Assembly (NCBI GenBank): GCA_026119855.1
Contig: JAOWBW010001469.1
Location: forward strand, 1 to 64,000
From: Campanula takesimana
Lineage: Eukaryota; Streptophyta; Magnoliopsida; Asterales; Campanulaceae
Length of the DNA stretch: 64,000 nt
Direction: 5' to 3'
The notes beneath the pieces are model-generated. The model was not told the DNA's origin and ran no database searches. It saw nothing but the letters and a program-made list of their open reading frames with translations. Shown here one piece after another: positions 34,351 to 46,151 of the stretch. Each line of letters begins with the position of its first letter. Within the stretch, counting starts at the first letter, position 1. Position numbers and translations under genes: made by a program.

Positions 34351-34879
34351 ATCTCCCCCTTAATTGGATATTTCTTCACAAACTAAATAATGCTGTGACC
34401 CTGCAAGACAATGTTAGGCACAAATACAGAATATACATAAATTCTTCCCGCAAAGATTAACTCCCCCTCAAAGAGGCAAGTCAACCGAAAAACAATGATT
34501 TTGAAATAGTTTTAAACCAAGTAAACTAAACATGATTAAAAACTAATTATCCAAAACAAAATCAAAGTTATAAAATCCAAAAACCATGAAGTGTTTAACA
34601 CACTTCAAACAAATAAACCAACCAAAAAACAAATGTAAAACAAATGTTAAGTGAAACTAATAGTTTTAAAACAACTAACATAAAAATTGTTTTTAAAAGC
34701 TACAAAGAATAGAAACACACCAACTACCAAACCTGTTTGAGTATCAATAGCCCGCACACGTGCATTAGCAGTTAGATCAGCACTTGTGTCAACATGCAGA
34801 ACAGCACTTGTGGTAGCATGCAGAACAGCACTTGTGGCAGCATTATCTCCCCCTGTTTGTGAAGAATACTGTGCAAAGA

Positions 34880-35116
34880 ATTTCTACAAGTCTGTATGAA
34901 TCTGTACCTGGATTGAAGTCTGCATTGATGGAGCTTGGGCATTCGGTTGGCGTGAAGAAGATGAGTCTTTTCTCTTCTTTTTCTTGATGGTAGTCACTAT
35001 AGGTTGGGAAGGAGCCGACGTAGGAGGAGCCTGTGCGACCGGAACAGGTGGAGGTCCGGAGACAACAATGGCGAGATTTCCAAGGGCTCATTTGAGGTTT
35101 TGGATGGGGAAGCCAT
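34880..35116 (-). pseudogene. Short Pro/Lys-rich frame with plant-like leader inside Copia B
   Basis: An ATG at 35114-35116 opens MASPSKTSNEP. A one-base shift then leads into a Pro-rich stretch (SGPPPVPVAQAPPTSAPSQP) and a basic KKKKRK run followed by serines. Upstream on the same strand (35117-35250) is a pyrimidine-rich leader with AACCCTAG and a TAAATAAA TATA-like box, resembling an ordinary plant promoter and 5' UTR. It could be a second open reading frame of the element, a captured host exon, or a piece of another gag. I do not recognise the protein. Confidence 0.35.
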
Positions 35117-35999
35117 TGATGGAAGTTGAGAAGAGAAGGAAGAAATTTTAGAAGAGGGATTTCTAGGGTTTTGATTTGACTGAGAAGGAATGACGAGGGA
35201 GAGAGAGATTGGTGAGATTTGATGAGGGAGGAGGGTTTATTTAGGATTTAATTAGGAAGTATTCAAATGGAAGTTAAATACTCAACTTTAAATTGAGATA
35301 ACTATCTCTAATCCTACAAACACTCAACTCCCCCTATTTTTTAGCTCTCCCTATTTTCTAGCTAGATAGGTAAACTCAAACTCAACTCCCACATTTTTGA
35401 AAATCAACCGGCCATTATCCCCAAAAAGCCTTTTTTTTAAAAATACAAATTAAGAAAATAAAAAATCTAGAATAAATCGGCATAGGTAACAGAGATTAAA
35501 AAAATTTGAAATTCAAATTCAATTATGACTCCAAAATTTTAGGAATGTATTTACCTAATTTGATTTACCAAAAATAAAATATAAAAGGATTTAATAAAAA
35601 CCTTTTTGAAATCAAAAACTCCACAAATTTAAGGGACTTTCGGACTTCCCAAATTTAATTATTAATTCCGAAAATAATAAATAAAAAAAATAATGTGGCA
35701 CATACTAATGTGTTATTGGTAATGATGGTAACACTTTAGAAAACACATAAGTCAAATATCCCCTTGATAAAACTTTACTTTAAGAAACTTAAGGCAAAAC
35801 AATCCTCATTATCAACACTTGAGGCACATTGTTAAGCTTCTTTATAATAAGCAATTGAGGCTAAGAAACAAGCTTTTCATTTTCAAACACTTGAGGCATA
35901 GCAAGCCTTAAATGCATGTTTGAAGTTAACAATATATAAGCTTGTTCTTCATCTTTAAGCACTTTAAAATATAATCATAATTTACACTTCTTTATCTAC

Positions 36000-36205
36000 A
36001 AGTAAGGATCGTAGTAGCGAGCTCCATGCCCCGAGTCCTTATAAAGTGTAAAACATGCTTTAGTGATTTGTACCTTTCAAGTGGGATACACTGTAGTAGC
36101 GAACTCCATGTTCCCAATACTTAGTACAAAATCACTAGATAGTATCTCGCTTTGGCAAGAGTGCATCGTCGCAACGAACGCCGTGCCCCGAGCTACTAAG
36201 GAGAT
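36000..36205. repeat. Three diverged repeats in Copia B
   Basis: GTAGTAGCGAGCTCCATGCCCCGAG near 36010 and two variants near 36075 and 36165, spaced roughly 65-90 bp. Noncoding; function unknown. Confidence 0.6.
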
Positions 36206-36432
36206 ATCATTAGTGCTTTTTGCCTTTTAAATATATTTTTATCACAAAAATTAGTGACTTTGTCACTTTTGGGTACAAAGGGAATTTTGACAAACATGTT
36301 AACCAAGTATAAACCTACCAAAACAAAAAGGTCAGCATGTGCCACCGCGAAGGCATTAAACAAAAACTAAAAAGATTTTTTTTTTTTTCAAAAATTAAAA
36401 TATTGTACAACAACAAAGATGATCCAAGGGGT

Positions 36433-38370
36433 TTAAACAAGAAATGGAACAAGAGACTTCTTCAAGTTAGAAAGTTTCTTATGGTTAAAAACTTGAATCA
36501 AATATTCATCTTTCAAAGTATTTTCAGATTCAAGCTTAGAAAGAAAACATGAATGGTTTACCTTAGCATATCTCACCATGTCTCGATAATTAACCGGTTC
36601 CTTATTTCTAGTTTGTATCCCTTCGTCTAATCTCCCTATCACTTGGGATATAGGATGATTCTTTTGAATTCTCAAAGGGGGATCTCTTCTGACGGAATCA
36701 TCAACTCTAATGGAGTCCTCATTATTTTCATTTTCTGCAACTGGTCTGACTTCTGGTGTTATCTCTGGTATTGCCTCAAATGTGGTAACACTGGGGCCGA
36801 CATCTCCAACACTTATGTCAACACTTGGTCCAACATAAATGTCAAATTCACTTTGAGGTTGTTCCAGAAGTATCGAACGAGGATAAACACCTGGTTCATC
36901 TGCAACACTTGACAGATCATCAAAAACAATGTTTACAGATTCTTGAATAATTCCAATTCTCAAATTATACACTCGATATGCAAGATTGTCATGTGAATAT
37001 CCAAGAAAAATGGCTTTATCATTCTTAGAGTAAAATTTAGCTAACCGACCCCAGTCTTTTAATATATAACATACACACCCAAACACATGGATGTAATGTA
37101 CATGTGGTTTCTTCCCATTCAAAATCTCATAGGGTGTCATTGTTAAACCAGGTCTTAGAAAGACTCTATTAGAAATGTGACAAGCCGTGCTCAAAGCTTC
37201 AGCCCAAAATCTTTTTGAAATTCTTTTTGAGAATAACATAACATGGGCCATATCAAGCAATATCCTATTTTTCTTTTCAGCCACACCATGTGGTTTAGAG
37301 ATCGAAAAATCATGGTGTATCCCATTTTTCTTACAAAAATTATAAAATGAAACATTTGCAAATTCTTTTCCATGATTGGATCTTATACAGAAAATAGAAG
37401 CACAAAACATGTTTTTGATTTTGGAGTGCAAGAGTTTAAATTTATCTAAAGTTTCAGATTTTTCTCTTAGGAAATATACCCAAGAAAACCTAGAGAAATC
37501 ATCAACTATAACAAAAACATCTCTCTTACCTCCCAGGCTTTCTACCTCAATTGGACCCATCAAGTCCATGTGCAAAAGCTGAAAACAATGTGTTGTCCCA
37601 AAGTGTTGCTCCTGGTGTTGGGTAACACTGCGGGTAACACGAGTCTCCTTACTTTTAAGGCAGTCCCCACACATAATTTTGTTCTTCAGATTCAGATTGG
37701 GGACTCCTCTGACAGCCTCAAACTGGAAAATTTTCTTCAAGTTTTCATAAGGGGCATGTCCCAACTTTTGATGCCACAAAATTGTGTCATCCATATTGAC
37801 TAAATTGCATACTTGTTTATCAACAGGATAGCAATTGTCACTTGATCTAGTTCCTGACATTACACAAGTGTTAGTGTTATCAAAAACTTCACAAGTATTT
37901 TTATTAAATTTTACCTCCAAGTTGTCATCGCACAATTGGCCAATGCTAATTAAATTAGCAACCAATCCATCAACGTGCAAGACATTCTTTAAGGCAGGAA
38001 ATCCGGAAACATCAAGTGTCCCTTTCCCTATTATATTGCTCTTTCCTCCACCTCCATATTTCACCGTTTCTCCTTGGATAGATTCATAGTCTTTCAAGAA
38101 CACTTTTGTTCCCGTCATATGATGTGAACAACCACTATCAAAGTACCATGAACCTGAAATGTTAGTCTTCAAAGAGGCAAATACAACATTGCATTTATGA
38201 TTAGATTTTAAAAACCAGACTTTCTTTTTAGACTTTTTAATTTTCTGATCACCAGTGTTGTCTTGAGTGTTAGGTAACACTTGAGATAACACATGTGAAC
38301 TTGAATTTTTCTTTTTGAGTGTAAAACAATCAAATTTACTTTGTCCAGTTGTGTGACAATATTCACACAC
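36433..38370 (-). pseudogene. Copia B protease-integrase polyprotein, truncated before RT
   Basis: 645 uninterrupted codons. Zinc-knuckle remnant CEYCHTTGQSKFDC at residues 2-15; protease FDSGCSHHMTG at ~77-87; GAG-pre-integrase LWHQKLGHAPYENL at ~199-211; integrase ~260-400 with Asp269 (LLHMDLMGP) and Glu365 (GVAEKKN). The second catalytic Asp is Asn332 (RSNHGKEF), so the integrase should be inactive. A Copia FLGYSHDNLAYRVYN block follows. The frame ends after a short unique tail at 36433, before any RT motif. The first codon is arbitrary; the frame continues from gag. Confidence 0.85.
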
Positions 38371-39098
38371 ACAGGTTGATCAGAAATATCACTTGATGAA
38401 CTACTTTTTACTTTTTCATGTTCTTTTACAAAACATGTTTCATTATTTTCATTCATTATAGTAGAAGTGATTTTGTCAAGAGAGTCTTGGAACCCAATAC
38501 CTGCTTTGAGTGACTTACTCAAGTCGAGTATTTCATCCAATTTTGAGAACGCCGTGTTGAACTTTTTGAAGGTAGTCTCGGCTAGCTTCAACTTGGACTT
38601 GACTTTGACAAGTTCAACATCCAACTTTGTGAATTGCACCGCCAACCGAGTCAAAGAGTCTTTTAGCTCATGATTTTCCTTGGTTAAGATCGCTACCATC
38701 TTGTTCTCTTCCTTCCATTCTTTGAACAATGCCTTGTAGAGATCTTTTAACCCATCAATGAGCTCATCCTTGCTTAAATCCTCCTCATCTGGACTTCCTG
38801 CATCAACATTAATTGTACCATGAAAGCAAAAATCGTCAGAAAATTTAAAAAGATTATACCTGCTGGGTGTTGAGCTTGGTGTTATCGCACTCTGGGTAAC
38901 ACCATTGGCAACACTTTCTGAATCTGACTTTGAGTGCTCCAAAGCCATGGTCAACATGGCTGATTGATCACGTTCTTCAATGTTTTCTAGCTCTCTTTCC
39001 TCACTATTTCTAAGGGAAGTATGATTCGAGCCAAGAAGAAGAGAAAGTCTCTCAAGATATGGATTAGCAAGATTCAAGGCCATGACAAACTGGATCAA
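38371..39098 (-). pseudogene. Copia B Gag (frame lost at zinc knuckle)
   Basis: ATG at 39098. About 240 gag codons including a long charged, coiled-coil-like region (LTKENHELKDSLTRLAVQF and following). At about 38370, inside a (TG)n run, the gag frame runs out of the zinc-knuckle frame, which continues in 36433-38370. A slip in the dinucleotide run explains the break. Gag would form the particle and bind RNA. Confidence 0.75.
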
Positions 39099-39121
39099 AT
39101 ACTTAGTATGTCAAGTAACCA

Positions 39122-39133
39122 GCTCTGGTGCCA
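39122..39133 (-). other. Primer-binding site of Copia B
   Basis: TGGCACCAGAGC on the element strand, two bases after the 5' LTR: 10 of 12 matches to the initiator Met tRNA site TGGTATCAGAGC. Confidence 0.75.
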
Positions 39134-39135
39134 AT

Positions 39136-39463
39136 TGAAAAAACAGGGTCAAGGCTTAAGTCAGAAAGGAAGTGATATCAAAAGTGTTGTCACTGCAACG
39201 ATATCACTTCTGGCAACACTTAACACACACGAACAGAAAACTGTTTCTGAAAAGAGTTTGCAGCGGAAAATCAACACAAGAATTATTTTTCTCAAGATAT
39301 ATAAATTATATATCTTGAGGGATGCCTCAAAAGGCGAGACCTTTACTAAATAATATGAAGTGAAGTACAAGGCCGAGAGTTCCCTAATGCTATTACAATG
39401 AAAGCTTTGTGGAACGACTTAGTCTAATACACAGAATCCTAACCTAGCCAAGACACTTATAAT
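39136..39463 (-). repeat. Copia B 5' LTR, left segment
   Basis: Matches 33383-33710 of the other LTR, then is interrupted at 39463 by Copia C. It resumes at 46152. Confidence 0.9.
39459..39463. repeat. Target-site duplication ATAAT (Copia C, left)
   Basis: ATAAT here and at 46152-46156 flanks Copia C exactly. Confidence 0.92.
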
Positions 39464-40432
39464 TGTTAGACAAAATTTAAGAAATAACAGGTAATATACG
39501 AAAGAAAACAGATGCAGAATTTAAATAAGCTAAAACAGCAAGCAGAAAATTAAAACCCAATACTGAAATTTGCCCGAGTCGTGTGAAGCACACTCTCCTT
39601 AAAGCAATTTCGTCCCCTCACCGAATTGTGCTTGAGGATCAGTCGGACGGTTGCTTCCCAGGATAAAACGGCGCGGACTGGAACGTAAGTGCACAAGGGA
39701 ACTTCCGGCGAATTGATACTGAGCTTGGTTTTGATCACCACCAATGCAGAATGCAGGAGAGCAATAGAAAGAGGGATTTATCAATATGCAGCAAAAGAAA
39801 ATTGCAAGGGACTGTTGGTGGTGGAACATTTCGTGTGTGTAAACTGGAGGTGTAGGTTTGTTAATATAGCATCCAAAGATAACTGAAGGGAGGAGGAATT
39901 AACACAGAGTTAATTTGGAATCCTAAGTGTTTTAGTTCACCAAAACTGATGAACTGATGGAGAAACTCAAAGGTCTGGACTGTTTTTGTCCAAAAAAAAA
40001 AAAATAGCAAAAAGTGGGTTCGCGCGAGCAGCCCATTTCGGGGCTACATTCGTGTCCGCAGGACGCGCTCGCACATGAGTTCGGTAGCCGGTAGGCAAAT
40101 CGGGCCCTTGATTTGCACCCCCCCCTGCGCACCTGTGCGCGAGAGAGAGCCTCTATGCCACACATTCATACCACTATGGAAAGCATAGTAGTATATAAAC
40201 TTACCCACTTTTACATCTTTTTTCAATGTGGGATAACACATTATCCCCATTCCAACCCACTTACTTTGAGCCTTCATATCTTACTCATCCCTTAACCAAA
40301 TTGGACAAATGAATAATCAATCTTTATGTCCTCATGGAGTAGAACACAAACCCACAAACATTTTGTCATTTCGACAAATAATTCATTTCAGAAAATACTC
40401 ATTATTTCCTTCAAAACACACTTTTTCCAACA
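39464..40432 (-). repeat. 3' LTR of Copia C
   Basis: 969 bp, TGTTAGACAAAATT ... TTTTTCCAACA, followed by ATCCCCCACATGAAG (polypurine tract on the minus strand). It contains the 15-nt segment CTTAAAGCAATTTCG at 39598-39612. Confidence 0.93.
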
Positions 40433-40990
40433 ATCCCCCACATGAAGAAATAATGCGGAATATGGTGATCAAGTTCGGCAGACGAAAACTTGCATACGAT
40501 AGATGTGGGAATGCCCATTGAATCTTCGCTCGTACAAGCATATTTACTCTACTAGCAAGTCGATAGACGCGATGTCCTTGAATCGTTATGCTTTTTGTGT
40601 AGCCGATCATATGCTTGACACAAGTAACGTCCTAACTCATTTCAATTCTCATAGTTATGTTCGTTCATGGCCATGAACATAAGCCTGGTTCTGTGAGAGG
40701 GTCTAAGAATTGAGCCTCACGTAATTCTCCTCGAAGTGGCCCCACTTCTCTCTCACATAGGTGATTCTTATAAGTAACCCGTATTACCCCGCTCGAATCT
40801 TTCGACGCATAAGAATCATTAAAATCTAAATGCTTATCCTCATCCTTTCGGGATGTCACTAACAGGAATGGACATGGGGTTGGTTCCCCCACAGTGACGC
40901 GACAAGTCTTTTAACAGTTAGGTTGTCCCATTGAATCTAGTTCTTGGGATCTCCAGTCATCTAGATTGGGTTTTCCACTGTGTTTAACTT
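40433..40990 (-). other. Copia C 3' noncoding segment
   Basis: Sequence between the polypurine tract and the polyprotein stop; no motif recognised. Confidence 0.5.
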
Positions 40991-43900
40991 TTAAGAGGCT
41001 TTAAGTCCCATTCCCCTCGCTGAACTTTCAACTAACTCTCTATTTAACCCTTTGGTTAACGGATCCGCTAAATTTTCCTTTGACTTAACATAGTCAATGG
41101 AAATTGTACCAGTTGAAAGTAGTTGTCTAATGGTATTATGTCTTCGACGTATGTGTCTAGACTTACCATTATACAAATGATTATGTGCCCTTCCAATTGT
41201 TGATTGGCTATCGCAATGTATACAGATTGGTGGCACAGGCTTTGTCCATCTTGGAATATCTTCTACAAATTGGCGTAGCCACTCGGCTTCTTCACCACAT
41301 TTATCTAACGCTATAAACTCAGATTCCATTGTGGATCTAGCTATAACCGTTTGCTTAGAAGATTTCCATGATATAGCTGCTCCTGCTAATGTAAACACGT
41401 ATCCGCTCGTAGACCTTGAGTCTTTTATATCGGATATCCAATTAGCATCACTATATCCCTCAATCACAGCTGGATGTCTAGTATAGTGTAATGCATACTC
41501 TCGAGTGTGTCTTAAGTACCTTAGTACTCTCACTATACTTCTCCAATGCTCTGCTCCAGGATTGCTTGTATATCTGCTCAGTTTACTAACTGTGTAAGCA
41601 ATATCTGGCCTTGTACAACTCATCAAATACATTAAACTTCCAATGATTCTCGAGTATTCAACTTGAGAAACTAGTTCGCCTCTATTCTTTGAGAGATGTT
41701 GACTCGTGTCGATTGGGGTTCTAGCTATAGCTAAATCATCCTTGCTGAATTTTTCAAGAATTTTATCCACATAATGTGACTGGCTTAAAGCAAGTCCATT
41801 TGAAATTCTAGAAATTTTCACGCCAAGAATTACATCAGCTAAACCCATGTCTTTCATGTCAAACTTTGAGTTCAACATATTCTTTGTGGATTTTATCATC
41901 TTATCACAACTTCCTATGATAAGCATGTCGTCTACATAAAGACACAAAATGACGTAGCCATTTTCCGTACTTTTAACATAGACACATTTATCACATTCAT
42001 TTATTGTAAATCCACTTTCCAACATGGCTTGATCAAACTTTTGATGCCACTGTTTTGGTGCTTGTTTCAAGCCATACAAAGACTTTATTAACTTGCACAC
42101 TTTCTTTTCTTACCCCGCTGGCGCAGAAAACCCTTCCGGTTGTTCCATGTAAATCTCCTCTTCTAATTCTCCATTTAGAAAGGCTGTTTTAACATCCATT
42201 TGATGTACTTCAAGATTCCGCAAAGCAGCTATGGCAAGTATCATCCTTATAGATGTTATTCTCGTAACTGGAGAATACGTATCAAAGTAATCAAGGCCTT
42301 CCTTTTGCTTGTAACCTTTAATTACAAGTCTTGCCTTATACTTGTCGATTGTCCCGTCCGTCTTCATTTTCCTTTTAAAAATCCACCTATAGCCTAGTGG
42401 TTTACTTCCCGGAGGAAGATCCACTAACTCCCAAGTGTGATTTTGTAAAATGGAATCAATCTCACTTTTTATGGCCTCTTTCCACAAAGGTCCTTCCGAA
42501 GAGTTCACGGCCTCTTTGTAACTTTGTGGTTCACCTTCAAGCATATAGGTTAAAAAATCCGGGCCAAAATATTTTTCTACCCTACCTCGTTTGCTCTGTC
42601 GAGGTTCCACCTCTTCTTCATCATTTCCATCATGATGATTTTCTTCATCTCCTTATTCTTCTATTGAATCATGTGTTCTTTTAGATGAGCTAGCCCCGTC
42701 TCTCTTACAATGAAACACATTTTCAAAGAAAGAAGCATTCCTTGATTCCATTATAGTATTCTTGTGTATATCTTCAATTTTTGATTTATGCACAAGAAAT
42801 CTATAAGCACTACTATTGTGAGCTTACCCAATAAATATGCCATCAATAGTTTTTGGTCCAATTTTCACCTTTTTAGGTGGTGGAATTGCAACCTTCGCAA
42901 GACACCCCCACACTCGCAAGTATTGGTAAGATGGCACTCTTCCATGCCACATTTCGTAGGGGCTCTTATTTATTTTCTTTCGAGGCATTTTATTTAACAC
43001 ATAGTTAGCCGACAATACGGCTTCACCCCACATGTTATCCGGTATCCCCGAACTAATTAACATGGCATTCATCATGTCCTTTAGAGTCCGATTTTTCCGT
43101 TCCGCAACTCCATTGGATTGTGGTGTATAAGGTGGTGTTGTTTCATGTTTTATTCCATGTTGAGCACAAACACCTTCAAAAGGAAATTCATACTCACCAC
43201 CACGATCACTTCTTATGACTTTTATTTTCCGGTTAAGTTGATTTTCAACTTCATTTTTATAGAGAACAAATTTTTCTATTGCTTCATCTTTACTTTTGAG
43301 AAGATACACATAACAGAATTTTGTACTATCATCCACAAAAGTCATAAAATACTTATTGCCCCCTCGTGATTGTGTTGACTTGAAGTCACATAAATCCGTG
43401 TGAACCAAATCAAGTGGTTCATTATTTCTTTCAATAGAGTGGAACGGAGGTTTTGTGAATTTTGCTTCAACACAAGTTTCACATTTATGTTTGTAGTCTA
43501 TTTTACATTTTGGTATGCAATTCAAGTTAATTAATCTACGTATAGTATCATAATTAACATGTCCTAATCTACCATGCCACAAATTAGATGACTCAAGCAA
43601 GTAAGCAGAAGAATTATTCATTTCATTAACTTTTGGCTTATTAGCCATTACATTTGCAACCATACCACTTGGCTTATTAGCCATTACATTTGCTTTCACA
43701 ACCATTCCACTAAGCTTGAACATACCATCACTCACATAGCCTTTGCCTACAAACATTCCACTCTTAGACAATGTCACCATATCGGATTCAAACACAACAC
43801 GAAACCCGTGCTTAACCAAAAGAGAACCGGACACTAGATTTTTGCGGATGTTGGGAACATAAAGCATATTACTAATAGTCACCTCTTTTCCCGAAGTCAT

Positions 43901-45070
43901 TTTTAATACCACATTCCCTTTACCCTTCACCTCGGAGGTAGCCGAAATTCCCATAAACAATGTTTCTCCACTTTCAAAAGCTTCAAAGGTACTAAACATG
44001 TCCTTGTTGGAACAAACATGTCGAGTAGCCCCGGTGTCGATCCACCATTGATTTGGGTTTGAACCCACCAAATTCACCTCGGAAATTACCGCCACCAAAG
44101 TCATATCGGAAACTTCATTTGTCATAACATCAACCATATTAACTTGCTTCTTAGGCTTTCTACACTCGGAGGACTTGTGGCCCGCAATGCCACAATTATA
44201 GCACGTTCCAACAAATTTCTTCTTCGAAATTCCTCCTTTAGCCTTCAAACTAGAACTTTTTCCGGGCACAACTTTAGTTTTCCCTTTATTCTTGGAGCTA
44301 CTACCACCATGCTCCACCACATTAGCTTTTGCCACTAGAAGGTGATTCAACTTATTTTCTGCAACCCTATTCTCTTCTTCAATACGGAGACGAATAGCAA
44401 GCGCTTCCACGTCCATAGTCTTTTGCTTATGTTTTAAATAATTCTTAAAATCCTTCCAAGAGGGAGGCAACTTTTCAATGATAGAAGCCACTTGAAAGTT
44501 CTCACACATCATCATTCCCTCGGCAAGAATTTCATGAATTATAACTTGCAACTCTTCCACTTGACTCCTAACAGTTTTAGAGTCTACCATCTTGTAGTCT
44601 AGGAAACAGCCTACAATAAACTTCTTTGAACCCACATCATTAACTTTGTACTTATGCTCCAAGAATTCCCATAACTCCTTTGCCGTCTTCTTCACACTAA
44701 ACACATTGTAAAGTGTATCCGACAACCCATTGAGCACATAGTTTCGGCAAAGAAACTCAGAATGCTTCCAAGCATCAAGAGCGATTACGGCTTGCGGATC
44801 AACCTCGTTTTCACCCAACACAGGCGGATCTTCCTTGAGAAACCTTGCTAAATTCAAGGTAGTCAAATAGAAGAGCATCTTTTGCTGCCAACGTTTGAAA
44901 TCTTGGGCAACAAATTTCTCCGACTTCTCACTATGATGAGCCGGAACAGTTGGAACAACCATATTCCTTGAATTGGTTTCCACACGATGCCTATCCTCCG
45001 TACGAGGAGTCTCGGAATCCTTTCCCGAACCAGTTGCAGATTTGTTAGCAGTGCTCGAATCATTAGTCAT
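40991..45070 (-). pseudogene. Copia C Gag-Pol polyprotein with three in-frame TAA stops
   Basis: One frame of 1360 codons, ATG at 45070. Gag with the DFKRWQQKMLFYL region (~57-69) and CCHC knuckle CYNCGIAGHKSSEC (~290-303). Protease WWIDTGATRHVCS (~342-354). Pre-integrase LWHGRLGHVNYD (~497-508). Integrase with a full triad: Asp559 (VHTDL), Asp622 (RSDRGGEY), Glu657 (GVAERKN). RT with MDVKTAFLNGELEEEIYM, LIKSLYGLKQAPKQW and catalytic YVDDMLIIG. RNase H with GYSDANWISD, STMESEFIALDKCGEEAEW and ENLADPLTKGL. Stops at 42824-42826, 42653-42655 and 42110-42112 are the only lesions; there is no frameshift. The stop in the RT region interrupts before YVDD. Confidence 0.93.
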
Positions 45071-45160
45071 TTCTGAAACAAAACCAGAAGGTATTAGTTA
45101 CTGTTTTATTTTCAGTTTTCTGTTCTGTTTTTTTTTTTTCTGTTATCCTTCGATTGGAAT

Positions 45161-45177
45161 CGAAATTGCTTTAAGAT
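45161..45177 (-). other. Primer-site position of Copia C, complementary to its own LTR
   Basis: Two bases after the 5' LTR the element strand reads CTTAAAGCAATTTCG instead of a TGG-starting tRNA site. The exact complement (CGAAATTGCTTTAAG on the element strand) lies inside both LTRs (45312-45326 and 39598-39612). A small hairpin TTCGATT-CC-AATCGAA follows. This could mean self-priming, priming by an internal tRNA fragment, or an RNA structure covering the site. Confidence 0.5.
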
Positions 45178-46151
45178 TGTTAGACAAAATTTAAGAAATA
45201 ACAGGTAATATACGAAAGAAAACAGATGCAGAATTTAAATAAGCTAAAACATCAAGCAGAAAATTAAAACCCAATACTGAAATTTGCCCGAGTCGTGTGA
45301 AGCACACTCTCCTTAAAGCAATTTCGTCCCCTCACCGAATTGTGCTTGAGGATCAGTCGGACGGTTTCTTCCCAGGATAAAACGGCGCGGACCGGAACGT
45401 AAGTGCACAAGGGAACTTCCGGCGAATTGATACTGAGCTTGGTTTTGATCACCACCAATGCAGAATGCAGGAGAGCAATAGAAAGAGGGATTTATCAATA
45501 TGCAGCAAAAGAAAATTGCAAGGGACTGTTGGTGGTGGAACATTTCGTGTGTGTAAACTGGAGGTGTAGGTTTGTTAATATAGCATCCAAAGATAACTGA
45601 AGGGAGGATGAATTAACACAGAGTTAATTCGGAATCCTAAGTGTTTCAGTTCACCAAAACCGATGTACTGATGGAGAAACTCAAAGGTCTGGACTGTTTT
45701 TGTCCAAAAAAAAAAAAAAAAAAAGCAAAAAGTGGGTTCGCGCGAGCAGCCCATTTCGGGGCTACATTCGTGTCTGCAGGACGCGCTCGCACATGAGTTC
45801 GGTAGGCGGTAGGCAAATCGGGCCCTTGATTTGCACCCCCCCCCTGGGCACCTGTGCGAGAGAGAGAGCCTCTATGCCACACATTCATACCACTATGGAA
45901 AGCATAGTAGTATATAAACTTACCCACTTTTACATCTTTTTTCAATGTGGGATAACACATTATCCCCATTCCAACCCACTTACTTTGAGCCTTCATATCT
46001 TACTCATCACTTAACCAAATTGGACAAATGAATAATCAATCTTTATGTCCTCATGGAGTAGAACACAAACCCACAAACATTTTGTCATTTCGACAAATAA
46101 TTCATTTCAGAAAATACTCATTATTTCCTTCAAAACACACTTTTTCCAACA
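45178..46151 (-). repeat. 5' LTR of Copia C
   Basis: 974 bp, same ends as the 3' LTR. A TTTATATA box on the minus strand (45911-45918) is the likely promoter element. Confidence 0.93.

Larger units (their letters stand above)
34351..36432 (-). other. Copia B region downstream of pol, RT domain missing
   Basis: RT and RNase H would be expected here but no recognisable motif is present. Seen instead: three GCACTTGTG units at 34780, 34804 and 34828 (24-bp period); a gene-like leader with a short broken frame near 35116; long AT-rich noncoding stretches; and three diverged CTCGGGGCATGGAGCTCGCT-type repeats at about 36007-36205. Confidence 0.65.
39464..46151 (-). mobile_element. Copia C, near-intact, nested in Copia B
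   Basis: 6688 bp with LTRs 39464-40432 and 45178-46151 differing by roughly a dozen substitutions plus homopolymer changes, a perfect ATAAT duplication, and a single-frame gag-pol on the minus strand. It is the youngest well-supported insertion in the window. Three stop codons make the polyprotein defective. Confidence 0.93.

Noticed and set aside
35095..36432. Envelope-like gene expected in SIRE elements
   Set aside because: No long frame, signal peptide or membrane segment could be found in this stretch.
39550..40295. Several 60-77-codon frames repeated at 45264-46014
   Set aside because: They lie in the two LTRs of Copia C and are duplicated only because the LTR is.
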